DNA from: Peribacillus faecalis
Lineage (GTDB): Bacteria > Bacillota > Bacilli > Bacillales > DSM-1321
DNA: 64,000 nt
Reading direction: 5' to 3'
Assembly (NCBI RefSeq): GCF_014712675.1
Contig: NZ_JACXSI010000013.1
Coordinates: 1-64,000, forward strand
The notes beneath the pieces were generated by a model that saw only the letters and a list, made by a program, of their open reading frames with translations, had not been told where the DNA came from and searched no databases. Position numbers and translations under genes: made by a program. Shown piece by piece: positions 44,278 through 51,870 of the stretch. Each line of letters begins with the position of its first letter. Positions within the stretch are counted from its first letter, which is position 1.

Positions 44278-44443
44278 TCTAACCTTACACCTGCCATGCT
44301 TGGTCCTAAGCCATCCACTCTGTGAAACCAAGTGCGGGTTTCACTAAGCGGCTGTCTTAGTCCTCCCGCATGTCTCCTTTTTCATTGAAGCCAATTCAAG
44401 TGACAGACTCAAAAATGAAAAAGGACCGGTGACGGTTTTTCTC
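44278..44443 (-). repeat. R1 repeat, full-length copy C
   Basis: The minus-strand copy of R1, with both halves: GAGAAAAACCGTCACCGGTC, CCTTTTTCATTTTTGAG, CTTCAATGAAAAAGGAG, CATGCGG, AGGACTAAGACAG, and the end GGCTTAGGACCAAGCATGGC plus AGGTGTAAGGTTAGAC. It lies between spoIIIAA and the metallo-hydrolase gene. On the plus strand its left end reads ACCG-GTGA-CGGT-TTTTT, a tetraloop mini-hairpin with a U-tract. Confidence 0.87.
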
Positions 44444-44496
44444 TACAATGTATGGTTGGCCTGTACACTTTATGACAAATAGTTAAAAATCAAATT

Positions 44497-44514
44497 TGAA
44501 TGATTATTCATTCA
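44497..44514 (+). promoter_or_regulatory. FadR-like palindrome upstream of the metallo-hydrolase
   Basis: TGAATGA-TTAT-TCATTCA, a perfect 7-bp inverted repeat with a 4-base spacer, 41 bases upstream of the start codon. It has the form of operators of the B. subtilis TetR-family regulator FadR (TGAATGA-N4-TCATTCA). A TTGAAT -35-like box overlaps its left end. No other copy was noticed in the window. Confidence 0.5.
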
Positions 44515-44554
44515 TTTTATGGTAAGATAACGGAAATAGTTGGGGGTGATGTGA

Positions 44555-45379
44555 TTGCTATTGCGAAGATATATTGAAAGCGGAGTAAATGAAGATGTTG
44601 CTTTTATTAATGGAATCATTCAATTCCAGGCAATGAAGCTGAATGTTTATAGTTACGTCATTGATGGCATCGCAATTGATGCCGGTTCGTACTCCTTAAG
44701 AAAAGCCTTTTCATCCTTTTATGAGCAGCAGCAGATTGAGGCCCTATATTGCACCCATATTCACGAAGATCATACAGGTTGCGCGGATTGGTTTCAGCGC
44801 AAAAATATACCGATATTTATACATTCAAGCTCAATTGAAGAAGCAAATAAAGCAGGAAGTTATCCTTTATACAGGCGTCTGTTTTGGGGTAAACGAATGG
44901 CCTTTAAAGCGGGAATAGCGCCCGACACTTTCCATTCGCAAAAATATCAATGGATAAGTATTTTCACTCCGGGTCACTCTAAGGATCATTTGAGCTATTT
45001 AAATACATCGACAGGACAGTTATTTTCAGGGGATTTGTTTGTTCAAGTTAAGACGAAGGTTATTATGGACAGTGAATCTGTTCCGCAAATTATCGGTTCA
45101 ATTCAAAAGGTTTTATCATATGATTTTGAAGACATTTATTGCAATCATGCCGGTTTTATTGCAAATGGCAAATTGAAGCTTCAAGAAAAGCTCGACTACT
45201 TGCTGCAAATCCAAGGAGAAGTGCAGCTGCTCCATAAAATGGGCTTCACCGTAAAAGAAATCCAGCAGCGCCTGTTTCCGCGTAAATATCCGATTACAAT
45301 GGCATCCTTCGGGCAATGGGACTCCAAACATATTGTGACCTCGATATTAGCGGAGCAGAACAATAAGCGATCCGCATAA
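44555..45379 (+). CDS. Metallo-beta-lactamase-fold hydrolase
   Basis: A 274-aa single-domain MBL-fold protein. Metal ligands are clear: THIHEDHTGCADWF (HxHxDH, residues about 68-73), PGHSKDHLSYL (His about 146), the bridging Asp in LFSGDLFVQ (about 165), and a C-terminal NHAG histidine (about 198). The C-terminal part (LHKMGFTVKEIQQRLF) is a helical extension like that of LACTB2- or glyoxalase II-like enzymes. Substrate is unknown; a thioesterase or lactonase role is possible. TTG 44555 follows GGGGGTGATG. It is one of few plus-strand genes here, has its own terminator, is flanked by R1 copies, and occupies the spot of yqhV in B. subtilis. A FadR-like palindrome lies upstream. Confidence 0.88.
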   Translation: MLLRRYIESGVNEDVAFINGIIQFQAMKLNVYSYVIDGIAIDAGSYSLRKAFSSFYEQQQIEALYCTHIHEDHTGCADWFQRKNIPIFIHSSSIEEANKAGSYPLYRRLFWGKRMAFKAGIAPDTFHSQKYQWISIFTPGHSKDHLSYLNTSTGQLFSGDLFVQVKTKVIMDSESVPQIIGSIQKVLSYDFEDIYCNHAGFIANGKLKLQEKLDYLLQIQGEVQLLHKMGFTVKEIQQRLFPRKYPITMASFGQWDSKHIVTSILAEQNNKRSA

Positions 45380-45424
45380 AGTAAGCCGTTGTGAAAACGG
45401 GAATGCTAAGGCCCGGTAAACAAA

Positions 45425-45452
45425 AAAAGCAGAAGGAATATCTTCTGCTTTT
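45425..45452 (+). terminator. Terminator of the metallo-hydrolase gene
   Basis: An 11-bp stem (AAAAGCAGAAG with CTTCTGCTTTT) and a TTTT tail on the plus strand, 45 bases past the stop. Confidence 0.92.
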
Positions 45453-45510
45453 TGTAGTGACACCTTGCTCAGCGCTTAGTACAAAAGTGCATCCGCTTTG
45501 GACTTAGTAT

Positions 45511-45624
45511 GGTGTCTCACCTTACACCTGCCATGCTCGGTCCTAAGCCACATAGCTCCTTTTTCATTGAAGTGAATACAAGTGGCGGATTCAAAAGTGA
45601 AAAAGGACCGTTGACCTTTTTTCT
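45511..45624 (-). repeat. R1 repeat, copy E with central deletion
   Basis: The minus-strand R1 copy: AACGGTCCTTTTTCACTTTTGA, CTTCAATGAAAAAGGAG, then directly GGCTTAGGACCGAGCATGGC and AGGTGTAAGGTGAGAC. It lacks the central CATGCGG-AGGACTAAGAC segment of copies A and C. Same orientation as copy C, so the metallo-hydrolase gene lies between direct repeats. The sequence 45640-45758 (before efp ends) has an imperfect AATTGG inverted repeat; no gene is seen. Confidence 0.82.
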
Positions 45625-45758
45625 ACACTATAGAAAAGTATATAAATTGGCAACGTGGTTGAAGATTCGACGTAGTCACCAATTTTAAGTCTATAGTATA
45701 AGTGCAACTAGACCTTTACCTGCGCCTTATCAGGCTTGCTAAAGGCAAGTTTTCTTTA

Positions 45759-46316
45759 TTAACCGCGAGATACGTATGATCCGTCAGTTGTGTTAATTAC
45801 TAATAGGTCACCTTGGTTTACGAAGAAAGGAACTTGAACAACAAGACCTGTTTCAACAGTTGCAGGTTTAGTTCCGCCTGAAGCCGTATCACCTTTAATA
45901 CCTGGTTCAGTATCAGTAACTTCTAAAGTAACTGTGTTCGGAAGTTCAACACCGATTGTTTCTGTTTGGTAAGTCATGATGTAAACTTCCATGTTTTCTT
46001 TCAAGAATTTAAGCTCACGATCGATTTGAACTGCAGGCAATTCAATTTGATCGTATGTTTCCTGATCCATGAATACATGTTGGTCGCCGTTTGCATATAG
46101 ATATTGCATTTTGCGGTTTTCAATGTGTGCTTTCGCTACTTTTTCACCGGCACGGAAAGTTTTTTCTTGGATAGCGCCTGTACGAAGGTTACGAAGCTTA
46201 GAACGTACGAAAGCAGCTCCTTTACCTGGTTTTACGTGTTGGAAGTCGATTACTTGCCAAATTCCGTTGTCTACTTCAATTGTTAAACCTGTTCTGAAAT
46301 CATTTACAGAGATCAT
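45759..46316 (-). CDS. efp: Translation elongation factor P
   Basis: Relieves ribosome stalling at poly-proline stretches. 185 aa with three beta-barrel domains: KOW-like N domain with the modified tip lysine K32 ([12 protein letters not shown]), OB domain 2 and OB domain 3 ending [17 protein letters not shown]. The PGKG tip is the Bacillus type (5-aminopentanol-modified in B. subtilis) rather than the arginine-rhamnose type. ATG 46316 follows AGGAGG. It lies 18 bp after papA with no terminator between, as in most Bacillus genomes. I found no strong terminator downstream, only weak inverted repeats. Confidence 0.97.
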   Translation of the reverse strand: MISVNDFRTGLTIEVDNGIWQVIDFQHVKPGKGAAFVRSKLRNLRTGAIQEKTFRAGEKVAKAHIENRKMQYLYANGDQHVFMDQETYDQIELPAVQIDRELKFLKENMEVYIMTYQTETIGVELPNTVTLEVTDTEPGIKGDTASGGTKPATVETGLVVQVPFFVNQGDLLVINTTDGSYVSRG

Positions 46317-46334
46317 TTAAGTTCCTCCTAAAAA

Positions 46335-47396
46335 TTACAATATGATGAGTTCTTTCGGTGAATGCGTCAGAGCTTCATTACCGTCATTCGTTATAATTGT
46401 ATCATCTTCAATACGTACTCCACCAAGACCGGCTACGTATATACCTGGTTCACATGTTACAACCATCCCCGGCTCTAAAATGATATCACTCTTCATGGAA
46501 AGCCCTGGACCTTCATGCACTTCAAGCCCGATTCCGTGTCCTGTGGAGTGACCGAAATTAGGTCCATAGCCTTTTTCCGTTATATAATCGCGTGTCAGTG
46601 CATCTGCTTCTTTACCTGTCAAGCCCGGCTTAATGCCTGCCATTCCGCGCAGCTGTGCCTCTAATACGATATTATAAATGTTAATCAATTCATCACTTGG
46701 TTGGCCGACTGCAACTGTTCTTGTAATATCAGACACATAGCCGTTATAATATGCGCCAAAATCAAGCGTTACAAAATCGCCTGATTCAATGACCTTATCA
46801 CTGGCAACGCCATGAGGCAATGCTGATCGGTGGCCAGAGGCTACTATTATATCGAAGGAAGAAGAAGTTGCTCCTTGTTTTCTCATAAAGAACTCTAATT
46901 CATTGGAAACATCCAATTCAGTTCTACCTGGGCGAATATACCCAAGAATGTGTTCAAATGCCGCGTCAGCTATCTTTGCAGCATCCTTTAATATCTTAAT
47001 CTCTGAGTTAGTCTTTATCAAGCGTAATTTCTCAATGACGCCAGAAATCGGAACTAATTCTCCGTCAACTGCCTCCTTATATTGTACGTAAGTGGCATAT
47101 GATAGCGTATCTTGCTCAAAACCAAGCTTAGTGATGCCTAGCTGTTTCGCAGCCGCCGCCACCTCTTCATGGATAGGTCCAGTATGTTTTACGATTTCAT
47201 AATTTGGACATTGGCTTGTAGCCTGTTCAATGTAGCGGAAATCCGTAATAAATAATGCTTTTGAATTAGAAATAAGCGCTACGCCAGCTGTTCCGGTAAA
47301 TCCTGTCATATATCTTCTATTAAAAGGATTCGTAATCAGCATTCCATCAATTTGCAGTTGCTCAAATGACTCTCGCAGTTTTTCGATTTTACTCAC
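46335..47396 (-). CDS. papA: Xaa-Pro aminopeptidase-type M24B peptidase
   Basis: A metal-dependent aminopeptidase that removes N-terminal residues preceding proline. The creatinase-like N domain (about residues 1-125) is followed by a pita-bread catalytic domain. Metal ligands are seen in VTLDFGAYYNGYVSDITRT (two Asp), FGHSTGHGIGLEVHEGP (His), MVVTCEPGIYV (Glu) and GGVRIEDD (Glu). 353 aa equals YqhT of B. subtilis. GTG 47396 follows GGGGGAG. Co-transcribed with efp: both act on proline-rich sequences, one in synthesis, one in degradation. Confidence 0.94.
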   Translation of the reverse strand: MSKIEKLRESFEQLQIDGMLITNPFNRRYMTGFTGTAGVALISNSKALFITDFRYIEQATSQCPNYEIVKHTGPIHEEVAAAAKQLGITKLGFEQDTLSYATYVQYKEAVDGELVPISGVIEKLRLIKTNSEIKILKDAAKIADAAFEHILGYIRPGRTELDVSNELEFFMRKQGATSSSFDIIVASGHRSALPHGVASDKVIESGDFVTLDFGAYYNGYVSDITRTVAVGQPSDELINIYNIVLEAQLRGMAGIKPGLTGKEADALTRDYITEKGYGPNFGHSTGHGIGLEVHEGPGLSMKSDIILEPGMVVTCEPGIYVAGLGGVRIEDDTIITNDGNEALTHSPKELIIL

Positions 47397-47509
47397 TCGA
47401 ATACTCCCCCACTCTTCTTATCATTTGCTGATAGATATGTATTACATCAGTAACATTATTCTAACATACTCAGAGTTCACACATATATAAATGTTTCGCA
47501 TATTCTATC

Positions 47510-48043
47510 TTATGACTGCGCTTTTCCCGCTTCTTGCTGTTCAACTTCTCTTTGCCTTTGCCTCTCAATTTCATCAAATGATACGCTGACTCCGACAAAT
47601 ACACCAAATAGAATGTACAAGCATACCGTTGTCACAACCGTATTAAAATCCAAATCCGCAAACTCCGGCATAGCGGGGAAAAACCGAGCAAAACCGAAAT
47701 GCACAATCGCCCACAATACGACTCCATAAATGATGCTGACCAAAAGGTGATCTTGCTTGCGCAAAAACCAATAATAAAGATATGAAGCCACTATACCAGC
47801 AAGACCGCAAACAAAAATCCCTAAAATAATTCCGATAAATCCATCTGACCACGTAGCCCCACTCCAAGCACTGAACACAACGGTCGGCCCGATTTCCGTA
47901 AAGTTAAAATAGTGGGATAGTTGACCTAGTGTACTCCAAAACAAACCTCCGATAAAACCGATTAACACTACGTTCTTTGCTTGTGATATAGGTTTCTCTT
48001 GTTTTTCTTGTCTATTATTTTGTTGATTTTGACTATTCGCCAT
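47510..48043 (-). CDS. yqhR: Conserved membrane protein YqhR
   Basis: A 177-aa protein of unknown function with a hydrophilic N-terminal Gln/Asn-rich segment (NSQNQQNNRQEKQEKP) and four membrane helices (VVLIGFIGGLFWSTLGQL, FIGIILGIFVCGLAGIVASYLYYWFL, LLVSIIYGVVLWAIVHFGF, TVVTTVCLYILFGVFVGVSV). It ends in a charged tail (DEIERQRQREVEQQ). It is conserved in Bacillus beside yqhQ and papA. ATG 48043 follows TGGAGGTG. The divergent yqhQ shares the intergenic region. Confidence 0.88.
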   Translation of the reverse strand: MANSQNQQNNRQEKQEKPISQAKNVVLIGFIGGLFWSTLGQLSHYFNFTEIGPTVVFSAWSGATWSDGFIGIILGIFVCGLAGIVASYLYYWFLRKQDHLLVSIIYGVVLWAIVHFGFARFFPAMPEFADLDFNTVVTTVCLYILFGVFVGVSVSFDEIERQRQREVEQQEAGKAQS

Positions 48044-48143
48044 TGTTTTTTCACCTCCAATCTAGTATGTCCTTAATTGACAAAAAGCTTTCTTCCCATT
48101 GAAAATCCCTCAGCTTTTTTAAAGTTTCCGTACTCCTTCCTCG

Positions 48144-48172
48144 TTGATATTATTGTGAATAAAGGATATAGT
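48144..48172 (+). promoter_or_regulatory. SigA-type promoter of yqhQ
   Basis: -35 TTGATA (48144-48149), 17-bp spacer, -10 TATAGT (48167-48172). Confidence 0.62.
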
Positions 48173-48228
48173 TAACATATAATGTTCACAAAATTTTTTT
48201 GAAATTTTCAGCATAGGTTGGTGAAAGA

Positions 48229-49191
48229 ATGTCTCAAGAAAAACCGGTATACGGTGGTCAAGCCGTTGTTGAAGGTGTTATGTTCGGCGGAAAAAAACAC
48301 ACCGTAACCGCAATCAGAAGAAAAGATGGCTCTATTGATTATTATCATGTGCCAAGAAAACCACATCCTCTCTTGACATCCATAAAAAAAATTCCATTTC
48401 TTCGCGGAATTGCTGCCATTATAGATGCCAGCGCAAATGGATCAAAACACTTAAACTTCTCTACTGAAAGATACGATCTCGATCCTTCAGATGACGCTCA
48501 GCTTGAAGAAGAAAAGCCGACTTCAACTTTTGGTATCGTATTAAGCGTTGCCGCAATCGGTGTACTTTCTTTTCTTTTCAGCAAATTTATCTTTACATTA
48601 GTCCCAGTATTTTTGGCTAACTTAACAAAACCTGTCTTCTCATCAGATCTCGGACAAATTTTTATTGAATCCGTATTTAAATTATTGTTGTTGCTTCTAT
48701 ATATTTACTTTGTCTCTATGACGCCGATTATAAAACGGGTTTTCCAATATCACGGCGCAGAGCATAAAGTAATCAACGCCTACGAAAACAATAAAGAACT
48801 GACAGTAGAAAATGTACAAGCTCAATCACGCCTCCACTATCGATGCGGAAGCAGCTTTATTCTATTTACAGTCATTGTCGGTTTCTTCGTCTACATGCTT
48901 GTACCGACTGATCCGCTATGGGCACGTGTATTAAACAGATTGGCATTGATACCGGTTGTCCTTGGCATTTCATTCGAAGTTCTGCAACTGACGAACAAAG
49001 TCCGCAATATACCTGTACTCCGCTTCTTAGGTTATCCAGGTCTTTGGCTGCAGCTGTTAACAACAAAAGAGCCAAAAGATGACCAAGTTGAAGTAGCAAT
49101 TTTATCATTTAAACGGTTATTGGAATTAGAGAACGGACAAGATCCAAAAAGAAATGAGAAAAGTGGTTTAGAGAAAGAAAGTATAGTGTAA
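48229..49191 (+). CDS. yqhQ: DUF1385 membrane protein YqhQ
   Basis: A 320-aa member of DUF1385. The N-terminal YGGQAVVEGVMFGGKKH motif and the central FQYHGAEHKVINAYEN and RLHYRCGSSFIL motifs are the invariant parts of the family. Four to five membrane helices are seen (TFGIVLSVAAIGVLSFLF, FKLLLLLLYIYFVSM, LFTVIVGFFVYMLVP, LALIPVVLGISFEVLQL). The conserved His, Glu and Cys residues suggest an enzymatic or metal-binding role, but the function is unknown to me. ATG 48229 with GGTTGGTGAAAG upstream. Convergent gene order continues with yqhP. Confidence 0.92.
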   Translation: MSQEKPVYGGQAVVEGVMFGGKKHTVTAIRRKDGSIDYYHVPRKPHPLLTSIKKIPFLRGIAAIIDASANGSKHLNFSTERYDLDPSDDAQLEEEKPTSTFGIVLSVAAIGVLSFLFSKFIFTLVPVFLANLTKPVFSSDLGQIFIESVFKLLLLLLYIYFVSMTPIIKRVFQYHGAEHKVINAYENNKELTVENVQAQSRLHYRCGSSFILFTVIVGFFVYMLVPTDPLWARVLNRLALIPVVLGISFEVLQLTNKVRNIPVLRFLGYPGLWLQLLTTKEPKDDQVEVAILSFKRLLELENGQDPKRNEKSGLEKESIV

Positions 49192-49287
49192 AATATAAAT
49201 ATATGTATATTTTTTAAATATTTGAGCGAAAGTCAATTAACATATCAATTATAGTCTCCCAAGTTATATTAAGAGGAGGTGGCCAAG

Positions 49288-49689
49288 TTGAATCGTTCCA
49301 TGTTTATTGTAGCTCTATCTGTCATCGGATTAGCTGTAATCGGTCTTGGAAGCAGGCTTATTACAGATCCATCAGGATTACTGACCAGTATTCTTATTTT
49401 TGCGGCAATCGGGGTAGTGATTTGGCTGATTTTCACAAAAGCTTCAGCTCCTTCTAACCAAAGCAAATACAAAAAGGCCGTGAAACAGTCCAAGAAATAT
49501 CATGAAAGCAAATTCACAAACAAAGCAACAAACAAAGCGAAACCTGCTGCTAGAAGCGGTAGAGTAATGGACTATTCAATCGGCCGTTCACGCACCCAAA
49601 CTAACAAAACATCAAGCCGACGTAAAAAATCAGATGTACATTTAACGGTAATTGAAGGTAAGAAGGGCAAGAAGAAAAATCAGGCATAA
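49288..49689 (+). CDS. yqhP: SA1362 family/YqhP small membrane protein
   Basis: A 133-aa protein with two adjacent N-terminal membrane helices (MFIVALSVIGLAVIGLGS and TSILIFAAIGVVIWLIFT) and a long, highly basic cytoplasmic tail (Lys/Arg/Ser-rich, ending KKGKKKNQA). It is conserved next to yqhQ in Bacillales; function unknown. TTG 49288 is 8 bases from AGGAGG; a GTG at 49279 within that site is rejected. The last 28 bases of its coding sequence form the left arm of the terminator shared with yqhO. Confidence 0.85.
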   Translation: MNRSMFIVALSVIGLAVIGLGSRLITDPSGLLTSILIFAAIGVVIWLIFTKASAPSNQSKYKKAVKQSKKYHESKFTNKATNKAKPAARSGRVMDYSIGRSRTQTNKTSSRRKKSDVHLTVIEGKKGKKKNQA

Positions 49690-49719
49690 TAAGTGCTTGA
49701 TTTTTTCTTTTTGCCCTTC
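49662..49719. terminator. Bidirectional terminator shared by yqhP and yqhO coding ends
   Basis: Arms GAAGGGCAAGAAGAAAAATCA (49662-49682, in two parts: GAAGGGCAAGAAG and AAAAATCA) and TGATTTTTTCTTTTTGCCCTTC (49698-49719) can pair over about 20 bp with few mismatches. The T-rich right arm serves yqhP. The left arm is the yqhP 3' coding end and the right arm includes the yqhO stop codon. Confidence 0.75.
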
Positions 49720-50599
49720 AATATGTCCACTTTCTTAAAAATTGATTTGCATATTCTTTTCCTAGCGAAATCAGCTCATTTTTTTGTTCTCCGGTAATAT
49801 CGAATTCTGAGCTTGAGACCCTTGTAATCGGTATAAAAATGATATTCTTTGCATGTTTCCTTGATATATAGCGATTATCATGAGCTTCCTTCATCGTTGA
49901 AAACAATGCAGAAAACATCTCCAGCGCGTTTTGTATTCGTTTTGGAGGCTTATGTCCGCTTTCTCCCGTCAAAGTAATGCCGATAACCGGGCGCACCTTT
50001 TTAATGTTTTCCCCGTCGAACAGCCATAACGGAAAATTACTTAAAACACCACCGTCCACTATATATGAAGTTTTTTTATTACATCTTAATTTGACCGGTT
50101 CAAAGAAGAAAGGAATGCTGCAGCTCATCCTCACCGCTTTCGCTATCGAGAAGGTAGCGATATCACATTGATATTTCGGCAAGTCATCCGGCAACACAAC
50201 AATTTCCCCATTGCTGATATCCGATACGACTATCCGCAATGAATCTTTCGGTATGTCCGAAAACGTCACAATCCCTTTCGCTGCTAATTTCTCTGCGAGC
50301 CATAACTGCAATTGATCTCCTTTATAAAGGCCTAATTTCTTATACAATAACAGCCATTTTACGATAGGGAGATTGGCGCCAAAGCGTTCGTCCATAAATT
50401 TCTCAATATCGATGTCCATCAGCAGCTGCTCAATTTCTTTGCTCGTATAGCCGGCTATAAGCAAAGCCGCAATTATCGAACCGGCGCTCGTTCCGGCTAA
50501 TCGCTTAAACGTATATCCTTTTTCCTCAAGTACTTGACAGGCGCCAATAAGCGAATAGCCTTTTATTCCGCCACCGGAAAAAACCGCATCTATGTTCAT
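49718..50599 (-). CDS. yqhO: Patatin-like phospholipase YqhO
   Basis: A predicted serine lipid acyl hydrolase with a Ser-Asp dyad. Motifs: oxyanion hole FSGGGIKGYSLIGA (residues about 7-20), nucleophile elbow GTSAGSI (Ser about 41), and the DGG catalytic aspartate in IVDGGVLSNFP (about 180). 293 aa, cytosolic, no membrane segment. RssA/YqhO-like family. ATG 50599. It sits between splB and the convergent yqhP and probably forms its own unit; a hairpin lies between it and splB. Confidence 0.92.
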   Translation of the reverse strand: MNIDAVFSGGGIKGYSLIGACQVLEEKGYTFKRLAGTSAGSIIAALLIAGYTSKEIEQLLMDIDIEKFMDERFGANLPIVKWLLLYKKLGLYKGDQLQLWLAEKLAAKGIVTFSDIPKDSLRIVVSDISNGEIVVLPDDLPKYQCDIATFSIAKAVRMSCSIPFFFEPVKLRCNKKTSYIVDGGVLSNFPLWLFDGENIKKVRPVIGITLTGESGHKPPKRIQNALEMFSALFSTMKEAHDNRYISRKHAKNIIFIPITRVSSSEFDITGEQKNELISLGKEYANQFLRKWTY

Positions 50600-50607
50600 C
50601 TATACTC

Positions 50608-50647
50608 ACTCCCGCTTACCCATATACTACATGTGTAAGCAGGGAGT
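50608..50647. terminator. Hairpin between splB and yqhO
   Basis: ACTCCC-GCTTAC paired with GTAAGC-A-GGGAGT (12 bp with one bulge, 15-base loop). No U-tract on either strand, so termination is uncertain. Confidence 0.4.
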
Positions 50648-50674
50648 TTGGCTATTGTTCTTACATTTTAAAAC

Positions 50675-51703
50675 TTAAGTGAAATATTGGATATTGGCGT
50701 GAGGGAAGAATTGATGAATATAGTCAGAAATTGTTTCTTCAAGATCTTTTGCTTCATCCGTCGGGTAAACATATTTTCCTATTCCGTATTTTCCCCATTT
50801 GTATTTACGCTTCGTTTCATCCAAATCGAGCTTCGTTTTCGGATAATGCTTCTCAATCATCTTTTTGGCCGGTTTCGTGAATCGATGCTGGATTAATTCA
50901 AAGGTCAAGTCAGGGATATAGACATCCTTTAAAGATTGAGCCAGTCTTTCAAATAATTCGAAGTATCCTCCTTGCCAGTCTTCGTGCATATAAATAGGGG
51001 CAACGATGAATCCAAGCGGATAACCGGCATTCGCTACCTTTTTCGCTGCTTCAAGCCGTTCATCAAAACTGGATGTGCCGGGCTCAAAGTTCTTTATGAC
51101 ATAGCGGGAATTAATGCTAAAGCGAAACCGGGTTTTCCCATTATGCTTGGCATCTAATAAGTGATCGACATAGTGAAACTTTGTCACGAAACGAAGCCGT
51201 CCATATTCGGTCGTACCGATGAATTCAATTGCTTTTTTTAAAGAATGTGTCAAATGGTCAATACCGACAATGTCCGACGTACAAGCTGCTTCAAAACGGG
51301 TGATTTCCGGCTTCCTTTCATCGATATATTTTTGCGCTTGTTCAAAAATCTCATCAAGGTTAACATATGTGCGTATATACGGTTTACTGCCGAGTGTAGT
51401 CTGCAAATAACAATAGTGGCAATGCCCCATGCAGCCGGTCGCTAACGGAATCGCATATTCCGCTGAGGGCTTCGATGTATCGAACTTCAACGTACGACGG
51501 ATACCGACAACAAGGGTAGATTTTGCCACGCGATACTTCTGCAATTCTGTATCACCCGGCAAATCGCGAATTTGGTTATGCGAGGTCGTCTCTCTAATCT
51601 CGACTCCCATTCTTTCAAATTTCTCTTTCAATTCCTTTCCAAGCGGATATTCCAACGCTTTTGGCTCAATATAAACAAGCTGTGGAACAAACGGTTTCAA
51701 CAT
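50675..51703 (-). CDS. splB: Spore photoproduct lyase
   Basis: A radical-SAM enzyme that splits the UV-induced spore photoproduct (5-thyminyl-5,6-dihydrothymine) during germination. The iron-sulfur cluster motif is CMGHCHYC (Cx3Cx2C); the conserved cysteine in FEAACTSDIVGID fits the catalytic Cys141 of B. subtilis SplB. 342 aa, the same as B. subtilis. I chose ATG 51703 (MLKPFVPQLVYIEP), 5 bases from AGGAG. A weak SigG-like pair (GCATT and GACAATA, 18 bases apart) lies upstream. In B. subtilis splAB lies elsewhere; here there is no splA beside it. Confidence 0.95.
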   Translation of the reverse strand: MLKPFVPQLVYIEPKALEYPLGKELKEKFERMGVEIRETTSHNQIRDLPGDTELQKYRVAKSTLVVGIRRTLKFDTSKPSAEYAIPLATGCMGHCHYCYLQTTLGSKPYIRTYVNLDEIFEQAQKYIDERKPEITRFEAACTSDIVGIDHLTHSLKKAIEFIGTTEYGRLRFVTKFHYVDHLLDAKHNGKTRFRFSINSRYVIKNFEPGTSSFDERLEAAKKVANAGYPLGFIVAPIYMHEDWQGGYFELFERLAQSLKDVYIPDLTFELIQHRFTKPAKKMIEKHYPKTKLDLDETKRKYKWGKYGIGKYVYPTDEAKDLEETISDYIHQFFPHANIQYFT

Positions 51704-51809
51704 CATCACTCCTATGCGTTCATACGTTGACTTATTGTCTCCGTGCAAATAAGCATAAATGCATGAAACGCCTAGGGAATATGTGGGTTAAAGTAACTCC
51801 TCTTTCACA

Positions 51810-51854
51810 CAAAAAAGACCTTTAAAAAACGCCAAATGACGCTTTCCAAAGATC
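51810..51854 (-). terminator. Terminator of nrdJ
   Basis: A 15-bp stem with several G-U pairs (51817-51831 with 51840-51854) followed by TTTTTT on the minus strand, 17 bases past the nrdJ stop. Confidence 0.92.
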
Positions 51855-51870
51855 CTTTGCTGCTTTTAAA

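Noticed and set aside
44243-44330. SigE promoter for spoIIIAA
   Set aside because: TTAGACAATAAG is a partial -10 match, but no -35 lies at the right distance, and other R1 copies carry a similar end.
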